Shown piece by piece: positions 36,996 to 46,260 of a stretch of 64,000 bases of DNA. The position numbers were made by a program, and so were the translations under genes. Under the pieces are notes generated by a model that was given only the letters and a program-made list of their open reading frames with translations, made no database searches and was not told the origin of the DNA. The stretch comes from CAYRNY01 sp964425755 (lineage in GTDB: Bacteria; Chloroflexota; Anaerolineae; Aggregatilineales; Aggregatilineaceae): contig CAYRNY010000014.1 in assembly GCA_964425755.1 (NCBI GenBank), positions 62,001-126,000 of the forward strand. Reading direction: 5' to 3'. Position 1 is the stretch's first letter. Every line of letters begins with the position of its first letter.

Positions 36996-38234
36996 ATGAC
37001 TACCGAGTTTTTCAACGTGTTGCCGCCCGATCAAGCATTGGCCGCGTGGTGGGAGCACGTGACGCACTGTCCGGCGGTCGAGCATGTCGCGACGCGCGCG
37101 GCATTGGGACGTGTTACGGCGGAAACCGTGACCAGTCCCGAGACGTTACCCGCTTTCCGCCGGTCGTCCGTGGATGGCTATGCGGTTCGCGCTGCCGATA
37201 CGTTTGGTGCGTCGGAAACGCTGCCGGCGTATCTGCGGTTGGTCGGGGAAGTGCCGATGGGAAAGCGTGCGACGGTGGATGTAGGCTCGGCAGAAGCCGT
37301 GTTGATCCATACAGGTGGGATGCTGCCGGACAGCGCCGACGCGGTGGTGATGGTCGAGCATACGCAGGCGGTGGATGCGAACGAGATCGAGATACTGCGA
37401 CCGGTTGCTGCAGGTGAAAACGTGATTCAGGTCGGTGAAGATGTTACAACTGGTGATGTAATTCTTCCTGCGGGGCACCGCGTGCAGCCGCAGGACGTCG
37501 GTGCACTGCTGGCGCTGGGGCTGGCACGTGATATTCCCGTGGTGCGCCGCCCGCGCGTGAGCTTGTTCTCGACCGGAGACGAGCTTGTGCTGCCGGACAC
37601 GCGCGAATTGCAGCCCGGGCAAATTCGCGATATCAATAGCAGCACGATCTGGGCACTGTGCGAGCGCGCCGGTGCGGAAGCCCGCATTCACGGCATCGTG
37701 CCGGACCGGCCAGAAGCACTCTACGCGGCGTTATCCGAGGCGCTGCCCGATGCCGATATGCTGGTTGTGACGGCAGGCAGCAGCGTCAGTGTGCGTGACA
37801 TGACAGCCGCGACGATCAACCGGATGGGCGAACCGGGCGTGTTGGTGCATGGCGTCGCGGCACGGCCCGGCAAACCGACGATCCTGGCGGTTGTGGAGGG
37901 CAAGCCGGTGATCGGGTTGCCGGGAAACCCGGTATCGGCACTGGTGATGTTCACGTTATTCGGCGTCCCGGCGATCGTGCGCTTGTTGGGTGCGACCATG
38001 CCCCGCCAGGCACGTGTGACGGCCCGGCTGTCTGTGAACGTCCCCTCGGTTGCGGGGCGCGAGGATTACGTCCCGGTGCGGCTTGTGGATCGCGACGATG
38101 ATGTGTGGGCCGAACCGGTATTCGGCAAGAGCAACCTCATATTCACGCTGGTCGGCGCAGATGGGCTGCTGAAAGTTCCGCTGAATGCAGGCGGGCTGTA
38201 TGAGGGGGCTACCGGGGAGGTTGTGCTGTTCTGA
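36996..38234 (+). CDS. moeA: Molybdopterin molybdotransferase MoeA
   Basis: A 412-residue MoeA that inserts molybdate or tungstate into adenylylated molybdopterin. Blocks seen are FRRSSVDGYAVRA, the domain II strand with PMGKRATVDVG, IHTGGMLPDSADAVVMVEHT, VSLFSTGDELV, TAGSSVSVRDMT and IGLPGNPVSALVMF. AAGGG at 36982-36986 supports ATG 36996 over the upstream TTG 36990. It overlaps the second moeA by one base (TGATG), so the two are cotranslated. The metal inserted probably supports the AOR-family enzyme at 50553. Confidence 0.95.
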   Translation: MTTEFFNVLPPDQALAAWWEHVTHCPAVEHVATRAALGRVTAETVTSPETLPAFRRSSVDGYAVRAADTFGASETLPAYLRLVGEVPMGKRATVDVGSAEAVLIHTGGMLPDSADAVVMVEHTQAVDANEIEILRPVAAGENVIQVGEDVTTGDVILPAGHRVQPQDVGALLALGLARDIPVVRRPRVSLFSTGDELVLPDTRELQPGQIRDINSSTIWALCERAGAEARIHGIVPDRPEALYAALSEALPDADMLVVTAGSSVSVRDMTAATINRMGEPGVLVHGVAARPGKPTILAVVEGKPVIGLPGNPVSALVMFTLFGVPAIVRLLGATMPRQARVTARLSVNVPSVAGREDYVPVRLVDRDDDVWAEPVFGKSNLIFTLVGADGLLKVPLNAGGLYEGATGEVVLF

Positions 38235-40150
38235 TGGGTGAGCGTAGTTATTACCTTGAAGATATCCCGATGGATGAGGCGCAGGCGCGTTTGTATGCCG
38301 CGCTCGAAGCGGCGGGGAGACTCTCGGCATTGCCGGGCGAGCGTGTCGCATTGGATGCGGCGCTGGGTCGCGTGACCGCCGAACCCGTCTTCGCCAAGAT
38401 CAGTTCGCCGCATTATCACGCGGCGGCAATGGACGGGTATGCTGTGCGGGCGAGGGACACGCTGGGCGCGACGGAAACGCAGCCGGTCCGGCTGGACATC
38501 CCGGAGCAGGCCCATCCCGTCAATACGGGCGCGCCGCTGCCGGATGGTTTCAACGCGGTGATCATGATCGAACACACCCAGTTGGTCGACGAACACACGA
38601 TCGTGATCCGTGCGCCGGTTGCGCCCTGGCAGCACGTGCGCATGATGGGCGAGGATATGGTCGCGACAGAGTTAGTGCTACCCGCGAATCATGTTCTGCG
38701 CCCGCCCGATCTCGGTGCGGTGGCTGGCTGCGGCCACGCGGACGTAGCAGTGCGTCGCCGCCCGCGCGTCGCCGTCATTCCCACCGGATCCGAATTGATC
38801 GCGCCGGGGGACGATCCCCAGCCTGGTACCGTGATCGAGTACAACAGCATCGTGCTGGGGGCGCAGGTGCGAGAGGCCGGCGGTGAATTCACGCGCTGGG
38901 CGGTGCAGCCAGACGATGTCGATGCGATCAAAACCGCCATGCTCGAAGCGGTTGCCGGGCATGACCTGGTGCTGGTGCTGTCGGGATCGTCGGCGGGGTC
39001 AAAAGACTTCACCGCGCGCGCGGTGAAGGATACCGGCACGCTGCTGGTGCATGGTATCGCGGTACGACCTGGGCATCCGGTCATTATGGGCATGGTGCAG
39101 GATGTGCCCGTGATCGGGGTGCCGGGATATCCGGTGTCGGCGGCACTGACGGGAGAGCTATTCATACAGCCTTTGCTCAGGCGATGGTTGGGACAGCCCG
39201 CGCCACAGTACGAAACGATCGCGGCGACGCTGACGCGCAAGCTGGTATCTCCCACCGGCGATGATGACTTCGTGCGCGTGACGGTCGGGCAGGTTGGTGA
39301 ACGCACGTTAGCGACGCCAGTGGCGCGTGGCGCGGGTGTGATCACATCGTTGGTGCGCGCGGATGGGCTGTTGCATGTGCCCCGGTTTAGCGAAGGGCTG
39401 GATAGGGGCAGCCGGGTCGACGTGCTGTTATATCGCTCGCGAGAAGCGATCGCGCGCACGGTTGTAGCGGTTGGCAGCCACGACCCCATGCTGGATTTGC
39501 TGGGGCAGTACCTCGCGCTACGTTTTCCCGGTTACCGGCTGGCGTCGGCCAATGTCGGCAGCTTAGGGGGATTGGTCGCGCAGAGGCGCGGCGAGGCGCA
39601 TCTTTCCGGCACGCATTTGCTGGACGCGGAAAGTGGCGAGTATAACATCCCGTATATCCGGCGCACGCTGGGCGATCAGCCGGTTCGTGTAGTCACTTTC
39701 GCACACCGCGAGCAAGGGTTGATCGTCGCGGCAGGTAATCCGCAGGGCATCACGGGACTTGATGACCTGGTGCGGGTGCGCTATGTCAACCGGCAGCGCG
39801 GGGCCGGAACGCGTATCCTGCTGGATTACGAGATTCAACGGCGTAATATCGCCCCGGAACAGGTGCAGGGCTACGAACGCGAGGAATATACACACCTGGC
39901 TGTGGCGGCAGCAGTGGCATCCGGCAGTGCGGACTGTGGCATGGGGATTCGTAACGCGGCGATGGCGCTCGATCTTGACTTCATCCCGGTCACACACGAG
40001 CGTTACGACCTGGTGATCCCGGAACAATATATTGACCTGCCGATGATCCAGCACGTGCTGGCGCTGCTACATGATGCGTCGTTCCGCGCGGCGGTGGCGG
40101 CACAGCCGGGGTATGACGTTTCGGAGATGGGACAAACGGTCGCGTTGTAG
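38234..40150 (+). CDS. MoeA with C-terminal PBP-like (LysR substrate-binding-type) domain (638 aa)
   Basis: Residues 1-410 repeat the MoeA fold: AAMDGYAVRARDT, VNTGAPLPDGFNAVIMIEHT, VIPTGSELIAPG, LSGSSAGSKDFT and IGVPGYPVSAAL. Residues 415-638 match the PBP-like domain often attached to MoeA in archaea and some bacteria (AVGSHDPMLDLLGQYL, NRQRGAGTRILLDYE, IPEQYIDLPMIQHVL), which may sense molybdate or tungstate or the cofactor. Two non-identical MoeA proteins in one operon may separate Mo from W insertion, as proposed for MoeA1/MoeA2 pairs; that is inference here. Confidence 0.93.
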   Translation: MGERSYYLEDIPMDEAQARLYAALEAAGRLSALPGERVALDAALGRVTAEPVFAKISSPHYHAAAMDGYAVRARDTLGATETQPVRLDIPEQAHPVNTGAPLPDGFNAVIMIEHTQLVDEHTIVIRAPVAPWQHVRMMGEDMVATELVLPANHVLRPPDLGAVAGCGHADVAVRRRPRVAVIPTGSELIAPGDDPQPGTVIEYNSIVLGAQVREAGGEFTRWAVQPDDVDAIKTAMLEAVAGHDLVLVLSGSSAGSKDFTARAVKDTGTLLVHGIAVRPGHPVIMGMVQDVPVIGVPGYPVSAALTGELFIQPLLRRWLGQPAPQYETIAATLTRKLVSPTGDDDFVRVTVGQVGERTLATPVARGAGVITSLVRADGLLHVPRFSEGLDRGSRVDVLLYRSREAIARTVVAVGSHDPMLDLLGQYLALRFPGYRLASANVGSLGGLVAQRRGEAHLSGTHLLDAESGEYNIPYIRRTLGDQPVRVVTFAHREQGLIVAAGNPQGITGLDDLVRVRYVNRQRGAGTRILLDYEIQRRNIAPEQVQGYEREEYTHLAVAAAVASGSADCGMGIRNAAMALDLDFIPVTHERYDLVIPEQYIDLPMIQHVLALLHDASFRAAVAAQPGYDVSEMGQTVAL

Positions 40151-40168
40151 CGGCGTTTCACTGCCGGT

Positions 40169-40600
40169 CTAACCTGTGTTTGGAAGCCCCTGTTCCATTA
40201 CCCGGCGCCAGTTGGCGGGCAGCACGGCGACGCGCCCGTCGTGGGTGATGCACACATGCTTGGAATATCCGGTGACGCAGATTGTGCCGGACGCGGTGTC
40301 CACGATCTCGTAACCGAACGTGACCGTGCGGCTGCGCAAGTCCTCAATCCAGCAGCGCGCGCCGATCGGCTGTGCATAGCGTGTTGGCACGATGTAACGC
40401 GCGTGGACTTCCGCTACCGTCAACCAGTAACCGCTACGTTCGAAGTCGGCGTAGTCCGCGCCGGCTGCACGCGAGTAGTGGCTGCGGGCTTCTTCGAAGT
40501 AAACGATATAATTGGAATGGTGCGTGATGCCCATTGCGTCGGTTTCGGCATAACGTACATGGAACGTGGTTTCGGTGACGCGCCGGTCAGTGGGGGCCAC
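40169..40600 (-). CDS. YbgC-type 4-hydroxybenzoyl-CoA thioesterase family protein
   Basis: A 143-residue hotdog protein with the family block FHVRYAETDAMGITHHSNYIVYFEEAR (catalytic Asp in ETDAMG). It continues with RYIVPTRYAQPIGARCWIED. It hydrolyses acyl-CoA thioesters; the YbgC subset is linked to the Tol-Pal region in proteobacteria and to ACP binding. No Tol genes are nearby. It is convergent with the moeA operon and divergent from the pseudouridine synthase gene. Confidence 0.92.
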   Translation of the reverse strand: MAPTDRRVTETTFHVRYAETDAMGITHHSNYIVYFEEARSHYSRAAGADYADFERSGYWLTVAEVHARYIVPTRYAQPIGARCWIEDLRSRTVTFGYEIVDTASGTICVTGYSKHVCITHDGRVAVLPANWRRVMEQGLPNTG

Positions 40601-40707
40601 GAGATGCTCCTTCTCTCAAGCCGGTAAAGCGACGGAATTTTAGCCAGAGAACCGGCATCGTGCAACGCGCGTGTGGCTTTGCTGCCGGATGTAAGAGATA
40701 AAAACGC

Positions 40708-41631
40708 ATGAACGAACAGCAACGGGATGAAATCTTTGAGTTCAGGGCGGAAGCTATTGGCGAGCGCCTGGACAAAGCGATCGCGTCACGGATGGCGCAC
40801 CTCTCACGCGCGCAGATCCAGAATCTGATTCGCGATCAACGTGTCACCGTCGATGACCGCGCGGTCAAGTCGTCATATCGGATCGAAGGCGGCGAACTGG
40901 TCGTGGTGCGCGTTCCGGCTGTTGAAAAGGACGATACCCCGCAACCGGAAGCGATCCCCCTGACTATCCTGTATGAAGATGATTGCGTCGCGGTGATCGA
41001 TAAACCGGCGGGCATGGTGGTGCATCCGGCATACGGACATCGCAGCGGCACGCTCGTCAACGCGATTCTCGCGCGCTGGCCTGTGGTCGCCGCGCTTGGT
41101 GAGCCGGAACGTGTAGGGATCGTGCACCGGCTGGACAAAGAAACGTCCGGTGTGATCCTGGTCGCGAAGACCGCTGACGCGCTGGCCGATCTGCGTGCGC
41201 AGTTTAAGGCCCGTACCATCACCAAGCGATACCTTGCGCTGGTCGAAGGGCTGCCGGACAATCCGGAAGGCGTGATCGATGCGCCGATTGGGCGCGATCC
41301 AAACCGGCGTAAACGTATGGCCGTGATGCGCGATGGGCGCGAGGCGGTGACCCAGTTTCACGTGCTGGAGACGTATGCTGACCACAGCCTGCTTGAAGTA
41401 TTCCCCAAGACGGGGCGCACACACCAGATTCGGGTGCATCTGGCCTTCATCGGGCACCCTGTGGTGGGCGATACCGTTTATGGCCGGCGCAAACAACGGA
41501 TCAAAATGAAGCGGCACTTTTTGCACGCCGCAGCGATTACGTTCACGCAGCCAGTAACCGGCCAACCCGTCACCGTCGAAGCGCCGTTGCCGGTTCCGTT
41601 GCAGGATGTGTTAAACAAGCTTCCGCGCTGA
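40708..41631 (+). CDS. RluA/RluD-family pseudouridine synthase
   Basis: An N-terminal S4 RNA-binding domain (ERLDKAIASRMAHLSRAQIQ, residues 16-75) precedes the catalytic domain. That domain has HRLDKETSGVILVAKT (catalytic Asp), ITKRYLALVEG, the HVLETY strand and TGRTHQIRVHLAFIGHPVVGDTVYG. At 307 residues it matches RluD, which modifies 23S rRNA helix 69, but RluA-family specificity cannot be set from sequence alone. Confidence 0.94.
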   Translation: MNEQQRDEIFEFRAEAIGERLDKAIASRMAHLSRAQIQNLIRDQRVTVDDRAVKSSYRIEGGELVVVRVPAVEKDDTPQPEAIPLTILYEDDCVAVIDKPAGMVVHPAYGHRSGTLVNAILARWPVVAALGEPERVGIVHRLDKETSGVILVAKTADALADLRAQFKARTITKRYLALVEGLPDNPEGVIDAPIGRDPNRRKRMAVMRDGREAVTQFHVLETYADHSLLEVFPKTGRTHQIRVHLAFIGHPVVGDTVYGRRKQRIKMKRHFLHAAAITFTQPVTGQPVTVEAPLPVPLQDVLNKLPR

Positions 41632-41724
41632 ATCGTCAACCGCGCGATTAACTGCGGTCGACAGACCTCAGGGCACCGCATGGCTTGAGCCGATCGCTCA
41701 TTCGTTCTGGTGCGGCGTGGACAT

Positions 41725-41754
41725 TTGACAAATTCGCCTGTTTGACGCTACATT
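41725..41754 (+). promoter_or_regulatory. Sigma-70 promoter of the nitrilase-fold gene
   Basis: Perfect TTGACA (41725-41730) and TACATT (41749-41754) separated by 18 bp, about 87 bp before ATG 41841. Confidence 0.6.
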
Positions 41755-41840
41755 AAGGCGTCAACAAACGTGTTGTTGGAGAGGCAGGCCCCGGTGATAG
41801 CGGCTACCTGACACACCCCGAATGAGGAGAACCCGAATCC

Positions 41841-42677
41841 ATGCGTGAGATTACCATTGCAACTGTGCAAATGAAGCCGGCGTTGGGCGAGTCGGAAGAT
41901 AATTTAGTCAAGATGTCGGACTTTGTGTCCAAGATCGCCTCGCAGCAGAAAGTCGACCTGATCGTTTTTCCTGAACTGGTGACCAGTGGTTACGAATTAG
42001 GCGTGCGTTTTACCGAGATGGCGCAGCGCATCCCGGGGCCGACGGTTAATCTAATGGCGCAACGTGCGGCTGAGTTTGGCGTGTATATCGCTTTCGGTAT
42101 GGTGACGAAGGAGAAGGTCGAGAGCGTGCTGTACAATTCGGCGGTGCTGGTAGGCCCGGAAGGCGAGATGGTCGGCAGTTATCATAAAGTTCACCTGCGT
42201 GGTGAAGAGCGTATGGCGTTCCGGGAGGGGTTCCGGCTGCCGGTTTTGGAAACAGAGATTGGCAACATCGGCCTGATGCTGGGCTGGGACCTGGCCTTTC
42301 CTGAGGTAGCGCGCTCCATGACGCTGGACGGTGCGGAAATTCTCGCTGTGTTAGCCAACTGGGAAGATTCGCAGATGGAAGAATGGCGGACGTACGTACG
42401 GGCGCGCGCGTTCGAGAACTCGCTGTTTGTCGCGGCGGCGAACCGTGTGGGTGAGGATGTGACGCTTAAGTTCGGCGGCGAGAGCATGATCGTTGGGCCG
42501 CGTGGCAAGACGTTCGCTTCGCTGGCGGACGAAAAGGACCCGGAGAGTGGCGAGCCACGTGAAGGGTACGCTGTGGCGCGTGTCGATCTGGACGAGGTAC
42601 GCAAGTATCGCGAGGAATACCAGACGCTGCAGGCGCGCCAGCCCACGGCATACCGCACATTGGTTAAGAAGTATTAG
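41841..42677 (+). CDS. Nitrilase-superfamily protein lacking the catalytic cysteine
   Basis: The 278-residue alpha-beta-beta-alpha protein has two of the three catalytic residues: Glu45 in VFPELVTSGYE and Lys116 in GSYHKVHLRG. The third position, normally Cys in a block like LMICYDLRFPE, reads GLMLGWDLAFPE, with Gly148 (codon GGC) for Cys. The rest of the fold is intact to the stop, so it does not look like a decayed gene. It is either a non-enzymatic homologue, uses another chemistry, or carries a sequencing error. GAGGAG lies before the ATG. Confidence 0.9.
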   Translation: MREITIATVQMKPALGESEDNLVKMSDFVSKIASQQKVDLIVFPELVTSGYELGVRFTEMAQRIPGPTVNLMAQRAAEFGVYIAFGMVTKEKVESVLYNSAVLVGPEGEMVGSYHKVHLRGEERMAFREGFRLPVLETEIGNIGLMLGWDLAFPEVARSMTLDGAEILAVLANWEDSQMEEWRTYVRARAFENSLFVAAANRVGEDVTLKFGGESMIVGPRGKTFASLADEKDPESGEPREGYAVARVDLDEVRKYREEYQTLQARQPTAYRTLVKKY

Positions 42678-42707
42678 GCGGCACGGTAAGGCGCTGGAGT
42701 AGCGTAC

Positions 42708-42956
42708 ATGACCTACCAGCCACCCGAACCAGAGCAAGACGATCAGCCCCAGGAATCGATCGAGTACGTGGGCGCGCCGACCGAATTTGCGGATGCTGAT
42801 GAAGTGCCCGAATGGGTCGCGAATATGGCAAAGGTGCTGTTTTTTTTACCCTCCGCGCTGTTGACGGCTTCCACGCTGCCGCTGCTGCTTTTGGGAATCG
42901 CGCTCACGTGTTGCCTGTGTTTGGTGGCGTTTCGTCTTGCGATCAATGCCGTCTGA
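42708..42956 (+). CDS. Small single-span membrane protein (82 aa)
   Basis: The N-terminal 35 residues are acidic and polar (PPEPEQDDQPQESIEY). They are followed by a long hydrophobic stretch (residues 43-80, with VLFFLPSALL and LLLLGIALTCCLCLVAF) that could form one or two helices. It starts 30 bp after the nitrilase-fold gene and is probably cotranscribed. No family was recognised. A terminator follows. Confidence 0.65.
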   Translation: MTYQPPEPEQDDQPQESIEYVGAPTEFADADEVPEWVANMAKVLFFLPSALLTASTLPLLLLGIALTCCLCLVAFRLAINAV

Positions 42957-42986
42957 GCGTTGCATCTGTTGTGTTATCTCTGTCTG

Positions 42987-43019
42987 CCCGGCGTCTGGAC
43001 AACGTCGGGCGGCTTTTTG
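42987..43019 (+). terminator. Terminator after the small membrane protein
   Basis: A 9-bp stem (gcccggcgt, acgtcgggc, one G-T pair) with a 7-nt loop, then ggcttttt. It lies 31 bp after the stop and just before the threonine aldolase gene. Confidence 0.75.
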
Positions 43020-43036
43020 AAGAGGCTAAACATCCG

Positions 43037-44074
43037 ATGGATATAATCGACCTGCGGAGTGATACCGTAAGCTGGCCGACGCCGGAAATGCGGCGGGCAA
43101 TGGCGGACGCTGAAGTAGGGGATGATGTTTACGGCGAAGACCCGACGGTAAACCGGCTCCAGGAAGAAGCGGCACGCCGGTTTGATAAAGAGGCGGGGTT
43201 ATTTGTCGCGAGTGGGACAATGGGGAACCTCATATCCGTGTTGGCGCATTGCACGCGCGGTGACGAGGTTATTCTGGGCGACAGGGCGCACACATTCGTG
43301 TATGAAGCGGGTGGTATTGCGGCGCTGGGGGGTGTTCACCCGCATACAGTGCCGGTTCAACCGGACGGCACACTGCCACTGGACGCGATCCGGGCGGCGA
43401 TCCGGCCCGACAACGTCCATATGCCGCCCACACGTTTGATCGCGTTGGAGAACACCCAGGGCACGGTCGGCGGCGTGCCGATTGCCAAAGCGTATACGGA
43501 CGCAGTCGGCGTCATCGCGGCGGAACACGGTATCCCGCTGCATATTGACGGCGCGCGCATTTTTAACGCGGCGGCAGCGCTGACCACGTCCGTTGCCGAG
43601 CTGACAGCCGCTGCCGATAGCGTGACGTTCTGCCTGTCGAAGGGGCTGTGTGCGCCGGTCGGTTCGGTGATCGTCGGCCCGCAGGATTTCATCACACGTG
43701 CGCACCGTATCCGTAAGCTGGTTGGTGGCGCGATGCGGCAGGTTGGTGTGCTGGCGGCAGCGGGATTGGTCGCGCTTGAGACCATGCCGCAGCGCTTGCA
43801 TGAAGATCATGCGAACGCGCGCAGGCTGGCCGAAGGGTTGGCCGAAATGCCGCAGATCGCGATCGATCTGGCGCACGTCCAAACGAATATGGTTTTCTTC
43901 GAACTAAACGCGGATGCGCCGATGACCGCGCCTGAGTTGGCCGACCGGCTGCGGGCGTACAACGTCTATGTGATGGCGATGGGCGACCGTGGGTTCCGCG
44001 CGGTGACACATTACTGGATCACGGCTCAGCATATCGATCATGTGCTCAGTTCGATCAAAAAGGAATTGTCGTGA
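43037..44074 (+). CDS. ltaE: Low-specificity L-threonine aldolase
   Basis: A 345-residue PLP enzyme splitting threonine or allo-threonine to glycine and acetaldehyde. Family blocks are IDLRSDTVSWPTPEMRRAM, VGDDVYGEDPTV, LFVASGTMGNL, LENTQGTVGG, LHIDGARIFNAA and the PLP-Lys in FCLSKGLCAPVGS. The open frame extends upstream to 42812 but runs through the terminator and an adjacent gene, so ATG 43037 is the start. Its stop overlaps the next gene's GTG (GTGA). Confidence 0.95.
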   Translation: MDIIDLRSDTVSWPTPEMRRAMADAEVGDDVYGEDPTVNRLQEEAARRFDKEAGLFVASGTMGNLISVLAHCTRGDEVILGDRAHTFVYEAGGIAALGGVHPHTVPVQPDGTLPLDAIRAAIRPDNVHMPPTRLIALENTQGTVGGVPIAKAYTDAVGVIAAEHGIPLHIDGARIFNAAAALTTSVAELTAAADSVTFCLSKGLCAPVGSVIVGPQDFITRAHRIRKLVGGAMRQVGVLAAAGLVALETMPQRLHEDHANARRLAEGLAEMPQIAIDLAHVQTNMVFFELNADAPMTAPELADRLRAYNVYVMAMGDRGFRAVTHYWITAQHIDHVLSSIKKELS

Positions 44075-44898
44075 AAGCTCCGTTTACCGATTCGGAAATG
44101 CGGGCTGAAGTGCCGGAGAACGAAACACCGGAACAAGGGACGGAAGATGCACCTCGTCCCATGGTTCCACGCCCACGCAGCCGCTTACGAACCGGGCATC
44201 CCCCACAGGCGATCCCGATCCGGCGTGACGATTTGCCCGGCGAAGATGACGATGATCTCTCCCGGCACAGGCCGCGCAGTACACGCCAGGACCTTGATCC
44301 GGTGTTCGGATATATCCTGGCGATGGCGCTTAGCGTTGGTTTGATGCCGGTACAGGCGAATATGCGCTATGTGATCCTGTGGGCTTTTATGGCCGCAATG
44401 GGTGGTATTGCGTTTTTGCTGGGCAGCGGCATCCGGCTCAAAGTGACTGATCCCGGCGATCTGCTGTGGGGCATTGGTTTTGGCCTGTTTACCGGCGGCG
44501 CGCTGATGCTGGTGGGGTCGGACACTTTGGCGACGGTCGCGGAGCGTTTGTTTGCCGGTGATGAAGCGAACAACGTATTGCTTGACACGTGGATATTTCA
44601 GGCGACGGTGTTTGTGATGCCGGTGGCGGAGTCGCTCTTCTTTCGTGGGGCGATGCAGCGCGTGCACAGCATCCCGACTGTGGCTGTGATGGCAAGCCTG
44701 TGGTCGATGCTGATGTTCTTCCCGCATTTGGGATTGGAAGAAACGCCGGTTGTGGGGGTTGTGTTCGGCACGGCGATCGTGTTGCTCAACTTTCTGTACA
44801 GTTACGTAAACTGGCGGCATGGGCTGGCAGCGAGCTTCTTCTGCCAGATCGCTGCCGGGTCGCTGTTATTGTTAGCGCCCCGCCTGGTAGCGCTCTAA
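44071..44898 (+). CDS. Polytopic membrane protein resembling CPBP intramembrane proteases
   Basis: A long polar, Pro/Arg-rich cytoplasmic N-terminus (residues 1-70) precedes six or so membrane helices. The block PVAESLFFRGAM resembles the CPBP/Abi motif EExxxR with the second Glu replaced by Ser. A later FFPHLG could be the degenerate His motif. Proteolytic activity is therefore doubtful. The GTG start overlaps the threonine aldolase stop by 4 bp. Confidence 0.7.
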   Translation: MKAPFTDSEMRAEVPENETPEQGTEDAPRPMVPRPRSRLRTGHPPQAIPIRRDDLPGEDDDDLSRHRPRSTRQDLDPVFGYILAMALSVGLMPVQANMRYVILWAFMAAMGGIAFLLGSGIRLKVTDPGDLLWGIGFGLFTGGALMLVGSDTLATVAERLFAGDEANNVLLDTWIFQATVFVMPVAESLFFRGAMQRVHSIPTVAVMASLWSMLMFFPHLGLEETPVVGVVFGTAIVLLNFLYSYVNWRHGLAASFFCQIAAGSLLLLAPRLVAL

Positions 44899-44906
44899 CC
44901 TGGGGA

Positions 44907-46232
44907 TCAATTCTCACGCTCCCACACGCGCAGTCGATTCAGGCGGCAGGTTGCCGGGACGCTTTCAGCGTAGCAGAAGAACGCCAGCGAGCCGTTGGTG
45001 AACACCTGGTTGTTAAAGTGTGCGAGTTGCTCACCGTTGATGCCAAGCGTGATATCGCCGTTAGCGTCGGATTCGATGGTGAGGATGTTTGTCGCCGCGC
45101 CACGCCGGATCGCCGGGTGTGGTGTCCAGTCCTGCAACTCGATACGATTGCTGTTGCGCTGAATTACGGCGGCACGATACTCCCCCTGATTTGAGATGCC
45201 GAAATACGTGAAGTTGTAGTCATCCTGGTAATTGAACCAGAGCCCATAACGCGCTTCTTCCACGCCGTCCTGAAGGAGTTGCACCTCGGCTTCGGCGATG
45301 TAATCCTCGAAGATCGCGTTCTCGATCGATCCCCACGACAGTCCAAAATCCCGCTGCACGATCGCGGATAGTTGAATCTGATACGCGCCGTCGACGATCT
45401 CGTTGATGTAGGTTTCATCTTGCCCCTCAAACCAGATGACGCTGCTTTCGGCGCCGTCGAAGGTTTCATCCAGGCGCAGCACGTACCCGCTGCGATCGGC
45501 TCGAGGGGTTGGGGTGGGGTACTGTGCGACGTCCTCTTGTGTGACGTGGCGCACCGTGAACACAACACTCAACCCACCGTCCGGTGATTGTTGTGAGGCG
45601 AGTCCTGCGTTCCAGTCCTGGTCACGCTGTAATGGAACCGTCGTTTGCCCTAACACGTCGATGGCAGCGAACCAATTATACAACGCGCCTTCTGAAGCGC
45701 TGATCACGGCGGCGAGGGGATCATCCAGCGGATCGCCTTCGGCGAGCCAGTTACGAAAGCCAAACCCCAGGCTGGCCGCCAGCGCCTCCAGGCCAAAGGC
45801 TTCGGCGGTGCGATAGTCCCTGTTTTCGACGACAACCAGCCACAACACGATCGTATCGGTTGCTTCTCGCAGGCTGATCTCCAGGGGATAATCTGCCAGG
45901 TTGAACTGGCGTTCGGTAATACCGGCACGGTTGGCCGGGGTCAACAGATACGAATAGGTGCCTTGCGGGTCTGCCAGCACGACGAGCAGTTGCGCTCCGG
46001 CGTGCGGCACATCGTCCAGCAGTTGTACTGTCGGTACAGTGATGCGCAGCCGCGCGCTATCCGGTGCTGTGCCGTTCACGCGCAGCACGTCGACGGACGG
46101 TGTTGGGGGAACGGCCTGGGTAGCGCTCGGGGTCGCTTCGGGAGAGCGTCTAGGGGTGGCAACCAGGTCGCAGGCGGTCAGCAGCACGACGAGGCCAACC
46201 CAAATCAGCCCCATAATCGACCGGCGGTGCAT
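44907..46232 (-). CDS. Lipoprotein with concanavalin-like domain (441 aa)
   Basis: The signal peptide MHRRSIMGLIWVGLVVLLTAC ends in a lipobox, then a Thr/Pro/Ser linker follows. Residues 50-240 are an unrecognised beta-rich region. Residues 250-440 resemble a laminin-G/DUF1080-type jelly roll: LDETFDGAESSVIWFEG, YGLWFNYQDDYNFTYFGIS, LTIESDANGDITLGINGEQLA and NGSLAFFCY. Such domains usually bind carbohydrates. AGAGGAG precedes ATG 46232. The frame is open upstream to 46628 but that part overlaps the next gene. Confidence 0.85.
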   Translation of the reverse strand: MHRRSIMGLIWVGLVVLLTACDLVATPRRSPEATPSATQAVPPTPSVDVLRVNGTAPDSARLRITVPTVQLLDDVPHAGAQLLVVLADPQGTYSYLLTPANRAGITERQFNLADYPLEISLREATDTIVLWLVVVENRDYRTAEAFGLEALAASLGFGFRNWLAEGDPLDDPLAAVISASEGALYNWFAAIDVLGQTTVPLQRDQDWNAGLASQQSPDGGLSVVFTVRHVTQEDVAQYPTPTPRADRSGYVLRLDETFDGAESSVIWFEGQDETYINEIVDGAYQIQLSAIVQRDFGLSWGSIENAIFEDYIAEAEVQLLQDGVEEARYGLWFNYQDDYNFTYFGISNQGEYRAAVIQRNSNRIELQDWTPHPAIRRGAATNILTIESDANGDITLGINGEQLAHFNNQVFTNGSLAFFCYAESVPATCRLNRLRVWEREN

Positions 46233-46260
46233 GGCAACAACTCCTCTGATTGCTGGCGGG

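Noticed and set aside
36932..37417. Plus-strand frame overlapping the start of moeA
   Set aside because: It crosses the terminator at 36942-36966 and lies out of frame with the clear moeA coding sequence.
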